64,000 bases of DNA from Paramecium tetraurelia (GCF_000165425.1 NW_001799636.1:248001-312000); one strand, 5' to 3'. Numbered from the stretch's first letter, positions 22,197 to 34,540 are shown. The notes: generated by a model from the sequence alone, not told the origin. A program made the numbers and translations.

Positions 22197-24172
22197 TCAA
22201 TCAAAAACTATATGTTTTTTGTAATCATCTATTACATCAAGTACAAACTATAACTTTTAAGGTTCATCTTGCATCACTATTTTCATTGCCTAAATTATTA
22301 AATATTATATGTACTTATTAAAATTCGAAGTAAGGTTATTCTCTTATTCTTAATCTTTTATGTAGTACCTCAATATCAGTTCTTTTATAAAAGTGAAGTC
22401 CATAGAGAATTAAGTTGAGTTTACATCTTAGATTTTACCCAATAGGTGATTCATTATCCTTATTTATTTATACTTTTTACTTCAAAAACTTTGTATAATA
22501 AAGGTCTTTACATAATCTCATTTTCAAGTTTAGATGCAATTCTATTGACAACAAACTATCCACCAAGTTATTTAATAGCAGTTTTTCTAGGTTTATTCAA
22601 AAGAATAGGGGTGATTTCTTCCCAATCTTCTTCAAAATCGCTTAATAAAATCGGATCGTTAGTAATTTTGCTTACCGCTTGCAAGGCCTTCTCTTTGAAT
22701 TTTTTGAAGACTTTCTCTGAAATAATAGTTTTATTCTTATGAATACTCTCAATATCACTATCAGTAATTGACTTGACGTTATCTCTAAAGAAATAATGGA
22801 AAACATTTTCACAATGGGCAGTAAATCTCTATTTGCCCCTTTTTTAAACTAAATCAAAAAGTATTGGTTCACTTGAGCACAGGCGAACAAAGCCTTCAAT
22901 GAATTCTCTGTACCCTCCTGGAGAATTGTTAATGCATTCTTATAATGATGATTTATTTAATATCGCAAACTTGTAGGTGTCCATTTTCCTCAGTAACATT
23001 CGGATATGTTTGTATCTGATTCCTAATTTTTGTAGTGTAGTAGATAGATAAAACTTAAAATTTGCCAATTACACATGTGTAAGCTTGTATTTAACATGTC
23101 TTTCTCTCAACACTTCTAGTGTATAATTTGGTGATTCAGTATGATCTATTAATTAAGCAAATAGTTTCGCAAATTTAATTGCCTATTCTTCTAGCTCTAT
23201 AGCCTTGAAATAAGGACTTAGGGTATAATCTTTAAAAATCTTCTCATACATATTTTTAGCAATTTCGTTAATTCCAAACTCTCCCCCAAATATCTCAAAA
23301 TCACTTTTTTAATTTAATATTAATGGTTTAAAATTTTCTAATTTATAACATCCTTTAAATAACAATTCAACTGGAGTCTCCATGTCCATAAATTGATTTA
23401 TAAACAGATATTTAAATCTAATAAATTATTCCTTCCTTATAAACAATGGTGCGTGGATGCTTCTCATTCTAAATGGGTCGAGCAAGATCTCTTAAGTGTA
23501 TCCAATTCCTAAAATGCTCTTGTAAATATCCTTCAAGTATTTTAGTGATTTTCCCTAGAATTTCATTTTTAATTATCTATCTAGCATAATGCGTGAATAA
23601 AGTGTTTCTGAATGTTAATCAAGCAATTCGTTACTCCCATATTACTTTATCTGAGTTTTTATTATCTTCCGAAATTTGGTTTCAAAGAATTTGCTGATAA
23701 TTTCAGTCTAAGTCATTGGTTACTGTTTTAAGTCTCTATGGGTTGGATGTATTCTTGGCCTTTTTAACTGCTCTAATTAATCTTGTACATTTCTTAACCC
23801 AATATAATTGGATGCCTTTGTTTTTGGTTGTATGGGAATAAACTTAAAATGGACAGGGGTATTTGGAAGCACGATGACTTGGGAATCGCTTATCATTGGT
23901 AAATGATATGCAGTTTTTGTAGGAGATTACTCATGACTTCGGAAATTCTTTGTTTTATTTATGAAATCTTTCATTGCTATTTGACATTAAGATGTATGCT
24001 TTATTGATAATTCATTCTATGGGTCTTATCGTAAGAGTGTGCTTAACTATTTTTCCCATCTTTGCTTTTTCGAATTAATCGGAGAGCCTTACTATTGAAA
24101 CTATCGACCTTGAAATGATGATTTCAACTCCTCCTTGGTTTGCTACATTTGAATAAAGTCTCTAAATGTCAT
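22197..24172 (-). CDS. Protein with three tandem truncated-globin-like modules
   Basis: Two introns (22459-22480 and 22290-22314; 22 and 25 nt) give 642 residues. Residues 1-285 are a basic, Gln-rich region without a recognised domain. Module 1 (about 288-380) reads EIFGGEFGINEIAKNMYEKI, SPYFKAIELEEQAIKFAKLF, then LEVLRERHVKYKL with a candidate haem-ligand His and LANFKFYLSTTLQKLGI. Module 3 (about 530-642) repeats the plan: QLGGQFVVNRIASKLENEI, RPLLYKVFED, EVLHKRLRI with an aligned His. Module 2 (about 425-515) is more diverged (FTAHCENVFHYFFRD, IESIHKN). These match the order of truncated haemoglobins: LGG near the start, helices B to E, proximal His, and the final H helix. Roles for such globins are O2, NO or redox sensing; haem binding here is untested. 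Confidence 0.65.
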
Positions 24173-24952
24173 GCTTTTACTATCCTATTTCATATGTTCA
24201 GTGGGAAATTTAAAAGGACATCTAGGAGATGTTGTAAGATTATGCATCTTTATTTTAATATTAAAATATATATTGATAATTAAGTATGGGTACAAATATC
24301 AGAATTCTTGTATTCATAACCAATTTTTCATCAATAAATTAAGCAAAAGAAAATACTCACAAATTTAACTATCTAAAATTAACACATAATATTTTAAAAA
24401 GAATTTTAGTTAATTCATATTTATCAAAACACTTAAAAATGTTGTAATTGCTCTAAAGGATATGGGAATAGTACCAAAATTCGATATTTAAATTTTTGAA
24501 AAATTGCAAGATTATGTAACAAAAGTTAATTTAATATATAATTATTAATGCTCATTTTAATATAAAAATTGATAAATTAATTTAACGTTTTCTTTAGGAT
24601 TTAATAATAAAAAAGAGGTGATTTATGCATAATTTTCATTATTTATAAACTTCTTATGTTAAGCTCTCTATTTTCCAATTAATTCCAATGGTATCCTTAA
24701 TTCATAATGGTATAAGATATAATTTATTGAATAAAATATATTAATGCTTCTAATTTTCTTCTTGATAAAATCTCAATTCACAACATTATTATTAGAATAG
24801 GAGCAAACATTGCTTCTCTTATATAATAATAAAGGAATAAAATAAATCAACTAATTTTTTAAAATATTTTTTATTATATATTCCTAATATGTCTCAATAA
24901 AAGAGGATTTGATAGATGCACAATAAAATTATTTAATAATAAATTTAAATAT
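24173..24952. other. AT-rich intergenic stretch
   Basis: It separates the 5' end of the globin gene from the 3' end of the poly-Q gene. I see no protein-like frame and no RNA gene. Confidence 0.5.
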
Positions 24953-25910
24953 TCAATATATTTATGTACTATCCAAATTTTTTAATGCTCTAGAACTAAA
25001 TATATTGAGATTGATATATACCCATAATAATTGAAAGGCTATTGATTATTTTCACTTTTCAATTTATATGTGTTTGGTGATCCTGCCTAATAAGGATTAT
25101 ACTATGAAGAGAATTGCTAGTTTTATTGGTAACTTTATGGTGGTATTTAATATGTTTAATACTATTGTGGTTATTAATTATGTTATTATTAGTATTATTG
25201 TTTTGGTAATTACGATTACGAGAGTTGTTACTGCTATTATTATACTTATTGCTAAGAAAGTTATTATTATTGTAATTACAATTATTATTATTGTAATTGT
25301 AATTGTTATTATTATTGCTATTGTTATTATTATTGTTATTGCTATTCTTATTAATATTAATAATTTTGTTGCTGTGATGGATATCCATATCCTGTTTGTT
25401 AGTTTTACAATTATGATTACGTCACTTACTGATTTTATACTTGTGTTTGAGTTTATAGCTATTTTTGACTGTCACCACCAACAAGCATATTGCCTACATT
25501 TTAATAATTAACTCTTTATTCATTGGATTATTGCGAATATCGCTGAGGTGCATAATCTTTTTGAATTTGGTTGTGGGGTTCCTTTCGAAAGATATTATCT
25601 TGTCCGAGATACAAAAAATTGTGATTATATCGCTATGGCTCTCTTCCAGATGGACTTGTAATTTAATAATTGATAAGCGGTTTCGTAAAATTTTTGAGAG
25701 GATCAGCCCTAGACGATATAGATTGTAATACACATAACTGTGATTCTTAAGCAATGATTGACTGATGATCTAAGAAGGAGGTTCGATCTTTCTAACTCTA
25801 GGACGTTCATGTAATCGTTGATCATCAGGAAATTGCTAAGGTTGTTTGCGTTTATTTCTTTGGCTAATTTCTTCCTAGAAATTTCGAACGTAGAGCTCTG
25901 GGTCCTGCAT
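24953..25910 (-). CDS. Poly-glutamine protein
   Basis: Two introns (23 and 26 nt) give 302 residues. The N-terminal 60 residues are charged (MQDPELYVRNFQEEISQRNK, RPRVRKIEPPS), followed by a Tyr/Asn/Pro-rich part (RYNHNFLYLGQDNIFRKEP). At about 25180-25390 a long run of Gln with occasional Leu is coded by mixed CAA, TAA and TAG. The C terminus is YNPYQAGSP...YYGSRALKNLD. In other frames the same DNA gives poly-Asn or poly-Ile. The frame upstream of the ATG at 25910 stays open, so the N terminus may be longer. The function is unknown; Q-rich proteins often take part in RNA or transcription assemblies. Confidence 0.65.
25180..25390 (-). repeat. Low-complexity CAR/TAR trinucleotide tract
   Basis: On the minus strand this is a run of CAA, TAA and TAG codons, all Gln in the ciliate code, with scattered TTA and TTG. 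Mixed codons mean it is not a pure CAG-type repeat and should be less prone to slippage. Confidence 0.7.
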
Positions 25911-26061
25911 CAAATTAAATAAATCAATATTTTTAATGTTTTTGAAGACATGAATTAATTTAATATTTCCCTTAAAATTTCAATACGATGACAAATTATT
26001 AATGGAGAGACGAGAGAATAAACTAATCAAATGTTGTAAATGCAAAAATTAATGAGATAAT

Positions 26062-28344
26062 TCAATAAACTAGTTTGTTGTTGATCCATCTGCCATCCAT
26101 GATTTTACCATTCATACAATAGAATATTCCAGGACCATTTATAAAATCCTTCTAGAATGTACCCACAAAACGCTCTCCATTGGTTAGATACAAAGTTCCC
26201 TATCCCTCTTTATTGTCCTAATCAAAATTGCCACTATATTTGATCCAAAAACTAAGGAATATAGGATATTATATTATACTCTTCAACATTGTCAAAATCT
26301 CTGTAATCAAACGATTCTTACAGTGGTTGTGGATGCTCATTATAGAGAGTTCCATGACCTTAAAACTAATCCTCACTCCATTGTCCTTAATAGGCAGGTT
26401 GTCCTGTTGCATAATAGAGTGTTCCTAAAAAGAATGTAATTAATTAATTACCATCTCCATGCATCTTATTTTCCTTCCATCCTCCATCATATAATCCACC
26501 ATCTTGATAGTAAAACTTTCCTTGTCCATGTCTCATGCCATTGGATTTCATCCCCTCATAACGAGATCCATTTGAATAATGTTCAACCACAAATTCTGGT
26601 CGATTGACACTGTCTGCTTTGAATTAAGGAATATCATATGGCAATGAAAACTCTTTGGTTTGGGTTGCTGTTATTTATTGAGGAAGATTGGTTGAGTCAC
26701 TAAGAATTTTAGAAAATTTGAAATATTCCTATCTTTAGGTTGTCTATTCAACATCTTCTTCTGGTTGAGGATCGATATTTTCATCGAATTAAGACTGCTT
26801 ACTAATAGTTTCACTTGGCTGTTTGAATTGTAGAGTATCGCATTAATCAGGTTGCAATGATTAAATTGGAGCAGCTTACTTTTAAATATTGCTACTCGTT
26901 TAACTACTGAATTGATATTCTTATACTTATTAAGTTGTATAATTCAATCTGGATTATTATTACTAAGTAACAGTTCTAGTATTTGAGAGTTTGTTAGATA
27001 AAGGTTTTGGAGGAAAATATATTTATTTAACCTACCCACTCTTATTACTAAGAATAGATAAATCAGTAGGAACTGTTGGAACAGCATAAGTGTAAGTCTA
27101 ATTCGGATCCTTACTGCTTTATCTTGATCCTCTTAATCTGGGAACTGAGCTGTCTCTGTTATCTCTTACTTTCAACTATTATTGGGGTACTAAGATCTTG
27201 CTTAATGGCGTGAGACTTCTTTATGAGGTATCTGTTTTAATTGTGTATTAATGAACATATTCTAATGGTGAAATGTTTTGAACTTATTGAAACCTTCTTG
27301 ATTGAATCTACTACACACTATTCACTTGAGTTAAGCATGGCTGAATTGTAGTATTAGCAACAATTGTATGTTGTTGTAGTGTCTATATGTTATTAGATTA
27401 ATAGGTAGGATCTATTATTGGGATTATCTGCCTTTAAATAACATTGGGAATATATTATTATTTATTTGAAACTTATTAATTGTTGTTGATATAGTGTTCC
27501 AATTATAAAAAATCTGGTCTTTGATCTTCCTTGATAATTAACATTGTCTATATCCAATCGCAAAATTGATGTCCATATCTCAGCTTCAATTTTTATAGTT
27601 TACTATTCAAAACATCTTCAATTAATAAGCCTTGATCATATGAGTAACAATCTGAACTTGGTTGATTTAAAGCCAAGTGGAGGAACATCATGCCCAAAGT
27701 GAACACATCACTCTTGTACTCGTTATGTTTTGGTTACCAGTTGTTTAACTATATTGATTTCACCAATATTGGGGATAGATAGATGCATTCCAAACAATTC
27801 GGATTTTGTAATACCTGCATAAAATTTGTGCTATGTTGAAAGTACATTGGGTCTGTCACCTTTATTGTTTCATCCATCAAATACAAATATTTGAGTTATA
27901 AGGAATTGTGTTAGATCTCATTTTTCTGCATGCATGCTAATCCTGCAACTGCTTGTTTCAAATACTAAACTAATTGTGTTTCATTTAAGGCTGGAACTAA
28001 CTCCAAATTTCCAGTTGGATATTCAAAAAGTAAATAAACCTTGTAGAATTGTCCACAGAGTTATTACTCAAATTGGTAAAAGTAATTGCTCAGATTAAGA
28101 ACATTTTGATGATTGATCTTGTGTCTCACTTGGTATTGCTGGACAGCCTTCTTGAAGTGAACCTCATCTGTTATGTTTAAAGTGCGAAGAATCAGCTTTT
28201 GATGTGGATCTCGTTTATGTTGTAAGATTTAACACTCTGGGAAGTCTAAGATCATCTACTTTGAGACATACCGTTGTTATAAACATTAATTTATCGGAAG
28301 TGATCATAAAGCTTGGTGATTGGTTTCGAATCGGTGGCTCCCAT
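26062..28344 (-). CDS. Pseudokinase with C-terminal MORN repeats
   Basis: Three introns (26, 27 and 28 nt) give 733 residues. It begins MGATDSKP, a fair N-myristoylation signal. Residues about 50-270 follow the kinase fold (HQNVLNLSNYFYQFE, LLFEYPTGNLEL, VQYLKQAVAGLACMQ, and YKSDVFTLGMMFLHLAL as helix F), but HRD is replaced by QHNSLQLKY and DFG by TDPMYF, so activity is unlikely. A 300-residue Gln/Ser/Thr-rich linker follows. The last 150 residues hold MORN repeats: YEGMKSNGMRHGQGKFYYQ, YDGGWKENKMHGDG, QGQWSEDQFQGHGTLY, NKEGQGTLYL and INGPGIFYCMNGK. MORN repeats bind membranes or scaffold cytoskeletal proteins; a membrane- or axoneme-associated scaffold is a reasonable guess. Confidence 0.8.
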
Positions 28345-28711
28345 TTTTGATTTCAAAATATAATTAACTGCCTATATAATATACACATCAATTATACTAT
28401 AACAAATGTATTAAATATTCCTTGATGCACAATAAATTGAATTTCCAATTATCATACACTTGCATCTCATTATCATATTGATCTATTTGGCAATCAAAAA
28501 TGAGTATGGAAGTTTTGAAATAACATTGCACATTATTGAAATTTATTCATTTAAATAAATATACCCTGCATAATATTATGTTAATTTGATTATTGGAATA
28601 GATATGTGTTATTGATTGTAACATATCAGCTTAAGTACTATGATGAACAAATTAAAACAACAAGAATTTAGAGAGGATAAATAATAATAATTAATGATTT
28701 CAAAGTATATA
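28345..28711. other. Intergenic AT-rich stretch
   Basis: It lies between the start of the pseudokinase-MORN gene and the end of the next minus-strand gene. Frames are open but their composition is that of AT-rich DNA; no gene is supported. Confidence 0.5.
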
Positions 28712-29272
28712 TCACTGTAAAGTATTAATACTATTACGAAACTCTTGCTTGACTAGTTATACGAAATACGGGCAATTAGCCATATGTTTTCTTATGATCC
28801 GTAAGAGTATGGATTAGTCCAATTTCTTAATCTTGATTAATTTTTCGATTTGATCCAAAAGATTTCTTTAAATTAAGTAATATGTGTTACTCATTATTCA
28901 ACTGATTAAATAATTAAGGAGAAGGAGTGATATTTTGATTGGATTTGCTTGGAGTTTAGTATTGTGAAAATTGAGAGACTTGTGACATATTGAGCTTAGG
29001 AGTTGAAAATTCAGATTAAGTTAATCTCTTGCTTGATTGTGAATTGATCATGTAACCCAATTGATAGATATTATCAGCACATTTGCTTTGAGCCTGTTAT
29101 ATGTGATATCATAAGATACTTGAATTAAGTCTTCTATTAAGTTTTTGTATTGATTGGTTTGAACTGTAGTTGTGGATCGATACTTCTCAGTTTTGTGGAT
29201 GGATTCCAATTAATCAATCTCATACTTTCCATCCAAAATGTCAGAATAGCGAATATATTCTTAACAGTTCAT
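28712..29272 (-). CDS. Short helical protein with Ser/Gln-rich linker
   Basis: Two introns (26 and 25 nt) give 169 residues. The N-terminal 75 residues are charged and helical (MNCQEYIRYSDILDGKYEID, YKNLIEDLIQAQSKC). A Ser/Thr/Pro/Gln linker follows (SKRLTQSEFSTPKLNMSQ). The C-terminal 50 residues are a compact helical unit (LLDQIEKLIKIKKLDQ, RIIRKHMANCPYFVQLVKQEF). The family is not recognised. It is divergent from the two-TM gene at 29290, leaving 17 bp between starts. Confidence 0.6.
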
Positions 29273-29289
29273 TAATATTAATAATAAAT

Positions 29290-29618
29290 ATGGATTGTAT
29301 TCGTTTCTGGACTGTCATTTTTGCATGTGGGTTCATCCTATTTGTAATGGAGCTATCATTTAATTCTAGTTGTCCTTGTTCCTAATCTTGAAATACTAGA
29401 TTGAGTTTTACAGATATCCTGTAAAGAATTAGACGAATTCAGAAACCACAGCGATAGTATCTGCTTGCGTGTACTTGGCTCTGACTATTGGTTTCATAGT
29501 TTGGGGCAAGAGAAGGGCTGAGAAACATAAGTTAGATATCTAATAGCAATACAACAATTTGCCAGCTAATTAATTCGAAGCAGCTCCTGAAATCGAGAAT
29601 GAGAAGAAGATGGAGTGA
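29290..29618 (+). CDS. Small protein with two membrane helices
   Basis: One 26-nt intron gives 100 residues. Two hydrophobic segments (VIFACGFILFLSLFLIL near 9-25 and TTAIVSACVYLALTIGFIVW near 42-61) flank a short hydrophilic loop (KYQIEFYRYPVKNQTN). The C terminus is basic then acidic (GKRRAEKHKLD, EIENEKKME). A helical hairpin with both ends on one side is the simplest topology. The function is unknown. Confidence 0.6.
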
Positions 29619-29674
29619 TGGACAAAGAAACTATATATAATCACAATAATAATAATCTATAATATTATGTTATT

Positions 29675-32085
29675 TCACTTTTTAATACTAGGAAGTTTAA
29701 ATTACTTCTTAATGTCACAACTACTTTTGGTCATCGGTGTTTTGGATTTAAGACCAGGTTTCTTCAAAGAAGACGAAGCTTCAAAGAGAGGACTCTTATT
29801 GCAATCTAAATCAACTGATTTCTTGAAAAGAAGCGCTGAGGCGGTATTATTCTACAACTGAGGTTTTTTAATCAGTATGGTTTGACTGTGCACGCTCGGA
29901 TTGGTGATCTTTATCTTGGTCAGGGGATACTTCTTTTTGTATTTGGTTAAATAATCGTTTAAATCTATTTTATTGAGTTCCACATCATCCCTTTCTTAAT
30001 CTAATAGTAATTGTCTTTATTTTTAATCATTCTTAAAGATCTACTCCTCTTTTTCCAGCATCTCTAGATCCTTCTGATCTAAGTAGTTTTCGTCACTTGG
30101 CTTTAGCAACTCTTCCTTGGTTTGCTAAATCATATATTGAAAAGAACGAGATCCACCGAGAATGCAATCTTGTAAAGCATCATTGAACATATTCAAAGTA
30201 GGTGCATCATTGGAATCTATCTTCTTATAAAGGATGGGTAAAATCTAAAAGGTATAAAATAGGAAATACCTTAATCAATCTCATCCTCACATTCAGGATT
30301 GGATCCTTGGAGAAGACGAGTACATCATAGAATTAATATTATTTGAACAGTTTTCTAGAGATGAACTGAGTGAATTCTTGGACTATGTCTATAAAAGTGA
30401 TTCTATTAAAGTAGCTATCTGATTTAAAGTAAAGTTCAAAGAGCTAGATAATCCAATCCTTTCTCTTCCTCAGATCTCCGATGTTGCTCAAGTATTTGGC
30501 AATGTTTAGACAACATAATTGTTTTGTTTTTGGTATTCCTTTGCTAATAGTGGTGAGCATAACATTGAGGAATGTACTGATGTCAGAAAATATGTATTGG
30601 CATTCTGAGAATTTAGATAATAAATCTATTTGTAGATCCCATTGATTTTTGACAATTAGACCATTTAGCAATTCAATGGCTGGTTGACCAAATTGGGGTT
30701 GTTACTGACTACGCATAAGATATACAAACTACTTGTTTTTGGAAAGAATTCACAATTGAATCAAATCTGATTATTAACAATTGTAAGATGGTTAAATATT
30801 TTGATTTCATGAAATTAATGAATACTTGTATTAGAATATCTGTATTCTCAGACAAGAGTACAACTTCATGGAAACTACTTAAAATGGATCTCTGAAGTGT
30901 TTCATTGGTATCATTGCAACACAACATGTATTATTCTTGAAAAAATTCAAACTTTTTTAGACTCAATGAAAGTATAGCAGGGAAATTGGAAATAAAGTTG
31001 ATCCTCACATCTATGTTTTTACTTTTGGCATACGAAGCATAAATAGTGAGAAATAAAGATATTTAATTTTGATTTAAATTGCCTTTAATCTACTATTAAT
31101 TGAGAATAATTACCAACATATATACTCTACCACACATCTTAGACATAACTACTTTACTTTCTTCGCTCTAACTTTGTATTTGATCTATGAATAGTTTAGT
31201 ACATCTATTCTTGATTTCATCAGGCGACAATTGATTGGCTATAGTGTAGAACAATTTCATGCCTGAACTCTTTACAACAATATCTGTATCATAATACAGT
31301 TCCATAATCTTTTCAAGTAAATAGCACTCAATCAAATCACTAGAAATCGATTGGCACACCTTCACGATAACATCTTCAGCCATGATCAATCTGACTTCTT
31401 TGTCATGATCAGAACACAAATTTCTAGCTCTGTCTAATAAAGGTCCTTTGATGTCATTTCCCAATAGCTTTTGTTAATAATTGAATGTACTTATGCCAAG
31501 GTGCCTATGAGTTTGGCAGCACTCTAACGAGAAATTGTTGGTTGTGATGCATCAGTCAACAATAGTATTAATTATGAGATTGGATTAAGGATGATATCGA
31601 GGCTGATAACTCTAAGTAATGCATTCATAGTATGTATCCATTCATTCAAAACTGGTAATGACCAAATTTTTAGGATTTGAGTAGTCAAATCATAAATTTA
31701 GAGTAACTCCATTACTTAAAGTTAATTGTCTTTAATCAGTTTATGAAGAGATTTGGCTGCAATAATTTGATTTTCCTCCTCTTGTTGCTGAATCTCCTCT
31801 CTTTAATATAGATTATATCATACACAATGACTTTGAACAAAATCTCAAATGCATTTGGTTCTTTTAAAATTCTATGCAAGTTTTGATATACCTATCAATC
31901 AATAAACAGCATATCTTACTGCCCTCTTTTGCAATTATTGACCCTTTGTCAATATCTGATAAGACCTTTAGCATTCGCTTAAATCCTCCTCCAACGTCAA
32001 CTTCTTAAGTTCATCTTCACTCTAGCATGGATAAAGAGTTTCTTACCTTTGTACTAGTCTTGTACTCCTATTCAGGGAAGAACAT
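29675..32085 (-). CDS. HEAT-repeat protein of the PP4/PP2A regulatory-subunit type
   Basis: Six clear introns (23 to 28 nt) and one ambiguous 21-nt candidate give about 750 residues. The protein is a solenoid of paired helices: AAKLIGTLAQ, GPLLDRARNLCSDHDKEVR followed by LIMAEDVIVKVCQSI, LLEKIMELYYDTDIVVK followed by SSGMKLFYTIANQL, then ISNFPAILSLSL, TLQRSILSSFHEVVLL and QPAIELLNGLIVKNQ. This spacing and the DxDxxVR turns resemble PPP4R1/PPP4R4 and PP2A subunit A, which hold phosphatase catalytic subunits. A C-terminal basic, Ser/Lys-rich tail (residues about 640-750) looks disordered. The exact subfamily is inferred. The gene ends 57 bp from the TM gene. Confidence 0.7.
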
Positions 32086-32176
32086 GCAAATTTTAAATAT
32101 TATTAAATTGATGTAATAATAAATATTGATTGGATAAGAATGTTAGCTAAATTAAGATATAGATGTGATTTGGTAT

Positions 32177-33244
32177 TCACATTTTTTATCCAAATGTTTG
32201 AAACTATTTTTTATTAGCTTCATTCATTCTTTCCTATTTGATGTGATTCTTGTAAAACTAGATGCCTCCCAAAATATCTTTCTCCAATTTCTATAACCCA
32301 TCCCTTATCACCACAAATGTCGGTCTTTTCTCATACTCCCCAATCATCTGCAAAATCAACTTCTAAAATATGCTAGAATATCCCAAACACAATAGCATAT
32401 CGCACATCTTCTTCACCTACTCCAGATCTACCACCTTCTTCTGCCAATTATAGTATGCCGATGAGGCTTAACATATAGGCATTCCTTACATTATTGAGCA
32501 GCCAATTCCAACAGAATCAATCCCAAAGTAAATACATCTCCCTTCACTCCGCTCTTCTAAGTAGCTGGAATCGATTGCTTTAATTCCTCCAGTTGTTCAG
32601 GAGGTAACAAATGAAATTCATCTAAGATGAAGGCCTTACTATAAGCATCTGGATGATTAGGCAAGAAACTGTGTTCCTTTCATTTTAATCAATTCTTACT
32701 ATCAACTTGATGTTCTCTGATTCATCCAAATAGATTGTCTAAGTCTTCAATTCTCCATGATACATCCCCTTCTCCTCCAAATAAGCACACGCACTCACTA
32801 TTTGATAGGCTATCAACCACAACCTTGATTCATTAAACATAAATGATTAGGTAAAACTTATTCAATTTCTATAAGTACTTCTATTCAGCCTCTGAATTCA
32901 GGGTCATCTAATAGTATTCCCCAATTATTGTTGCTTGAGATACATCTGCACACATCATCGAATTGCTATTTTCATGAAAATGCAACAATCTGATCAAATT
33001 ATCATTTTTCCATTATTTTCTATCCTCGAATCTCTTACAATAATTGTCCATCTCCTATTTAGAAGTAGTTCCCAAATTTATTTCAAACACCCTAATTTTC
33101 TTTCTTACATTCATTTAAATATACCTTGTTCTCCTTGTATTCAAGAATTCTTATATTTCCTAATTAACGATGAGACAGATTTTGGCAAAATGTAAAATCT
33201 TTCGTAATCTAGTAGGACTTCTCATTATCCAAAACATTACCCAT
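32177..33244 (-). CDS. Pseudokinase
   Basis: Four introns (25, 34, 23 and 23 nt) give 320 residues. Kinase-fold order is visible: IRVFEINLGTTSKQEMDNY (strand 3/helix C region), LIRLLHFHEN, LWLIAYQIVSACAYLEEKG (helix E), MYHGELKTQTIYL where HRDLKxxN is expected, HLLPPEQL near the APE position, and KGDVFTLGLILLELA (helix F). The HRD Asp is replaced by Gly-Glu and no DFG is present, so it should be inactive. It starts MGNVLDNE, with Gly2 available for acylation. The upstream frame is open with acidic character but lacks an ATG. It resembles the kinase-fold part of the neighbouring MORN gene and may be its paralogue. Confidence 0.7.
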
Positions 33245-33639
33245 CTCTATTATTATAAAAATTTAATAAATATAAAAGTCAGTAGGGATATCAATGAAAT
33301 CAATGTTATCTAGAATTGTATTGTCACTTTTTTGTTCCACCTTATTCTACTTTCTAATTACTTGAATTCATTTACTCTCAAATTTCTTGTGTGCATGCCA
33401 TTGTATATTTAAAGTAACAAAATTCTTATATAGCACAAGTAATAAATTTTTTATAAATCACTTTTAGAAAACAAGCTAAGTTGTTCGATTTCAATTGGTA
33501 TTGAGATTTGGCTTGAATTGTAAAAGGGAAATTTAAAAAATTTATATAAATGAAAATCCAAAAAAATAATTTATGCTCAATTTTTTAAAAGTTGTCAAAA
33601 GCACATCATTTTTTAAATCTTCTGTTTCTTTTATATAAT
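33245..33639. other. Intergenic stretch
   Basis: Just upstream of the pseudokinase start the minus-strand frame is open and acidic (VEQKSDNTILDNIDFIDIP) but has no ATG. It may be a 5' extension or a relic. Nothing else is supported. Confidence 0.4.
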
Positions 33640-34540
33640 ATTGATCAAATAAAACCCTCAATAAATAGTTTGATGCTATAATTAATGAAGTTACCCATGG
33701 CAATTATTTACCTTAATTTTAGAGACTAATATAAGCTGACTCAGGCTGGGAATTTATCTGATGGTAGCAAAAAATAATATAAAGGTCCTATCAGACGTTT
33801 AATGGTTATGAAAAAAAGTAGAAATGCCGATTATCTTGTGCAGATATTTTTAATTACATATAAACCATGAAACCAGGTCTTCAAAACATAAAAGCTTTTT
33901 AGCAGGCTCAGAATAAATAGAAAGAATAATTTTAAAAGGGGATGAGGCAATTTTTTTAAAAGAAACAAAGAAAATTTATTAAAAGGCAAGATGCAAAGAC
34001 CAAATGGAAGCTTAAATTAAAAATCAATTTATCATTATTGCTAATATCAAATTTTAGTTTATTAATTATCCTGTAATACATAAAATGGTAACTCTAGCAT
34101 TTCGCATTTTTATCTCCTATTATCTAGGAGAGGGAATTTCAGAATATGCTAAAATAACTTGTGAGCAGATATGCTCTAAAAATGTTGCTTATCTACTAAA
34201 GAATAAATTTAATAAGGTTCAAAAACAGAAAGAATATTAGACATTCCAGCTCATATAATTTATGTTACTAAAAATTATATGGATTTAAAAGATATTCAAC
34301 ATCTCAAAAATAGACGAATATAAAAAAAGCATTTCAAAAGATGTCATGAAAAAGCAATTATAACTAGCTTTTGTATTTTTGCAACTATGCAAATCCAATA
34401 AAACAAAAGAGCATCTTTAATTTCTATAGCATTTCTGCTAAGACATTCTAAGCCAAGTCATCTTTAAGAATAAGGAGCTCATAGTGATTAGAAATGTAAT
34501 AAGGCATATCTAAAATACGTCAAAAATAGAAAAAAAATGA
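33640..34540 (+). pseudogene. Probable decayed gene coding a helical protein
   Basis: Protein-like blocks on the plus strand lie in shifted frames: FDAIINEVTHGNYLPQFQRL then GWEFI and an in-frame TGA, then CRLSCADIFNYIQTMKPGLQ with a Lys/Gln-rich helix, and after a frame change a 151-codon block from ATG 34085 to TGA 34538-34540 (EYAKITCEQICSKNVAYLL, DVMKKQLQLAFVFLQLC, LQHFCQDILSQVIFKNK). No short introns reconcile the frames, so decay is the simplest reading. The last block could still be a separate intact gene. The family is unknown. Confidence 0.4.

Noticed and set aside
25059-25511. Poly-Asn and poly-Ile/Val frames
   Set aside because: They are other-frame readings of a TAA/CAA poly-Gln tract; only the Gln frame has flanking protein-like sequence and consistent introns.
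29170-29385. Plus-strand frame beginning MWIDTSQFCGW
   Set aside because: It crosses the first exon of the minus-strand gene at 28712-29272 and then the start of the real two-TM gene, whose intron it ignores.
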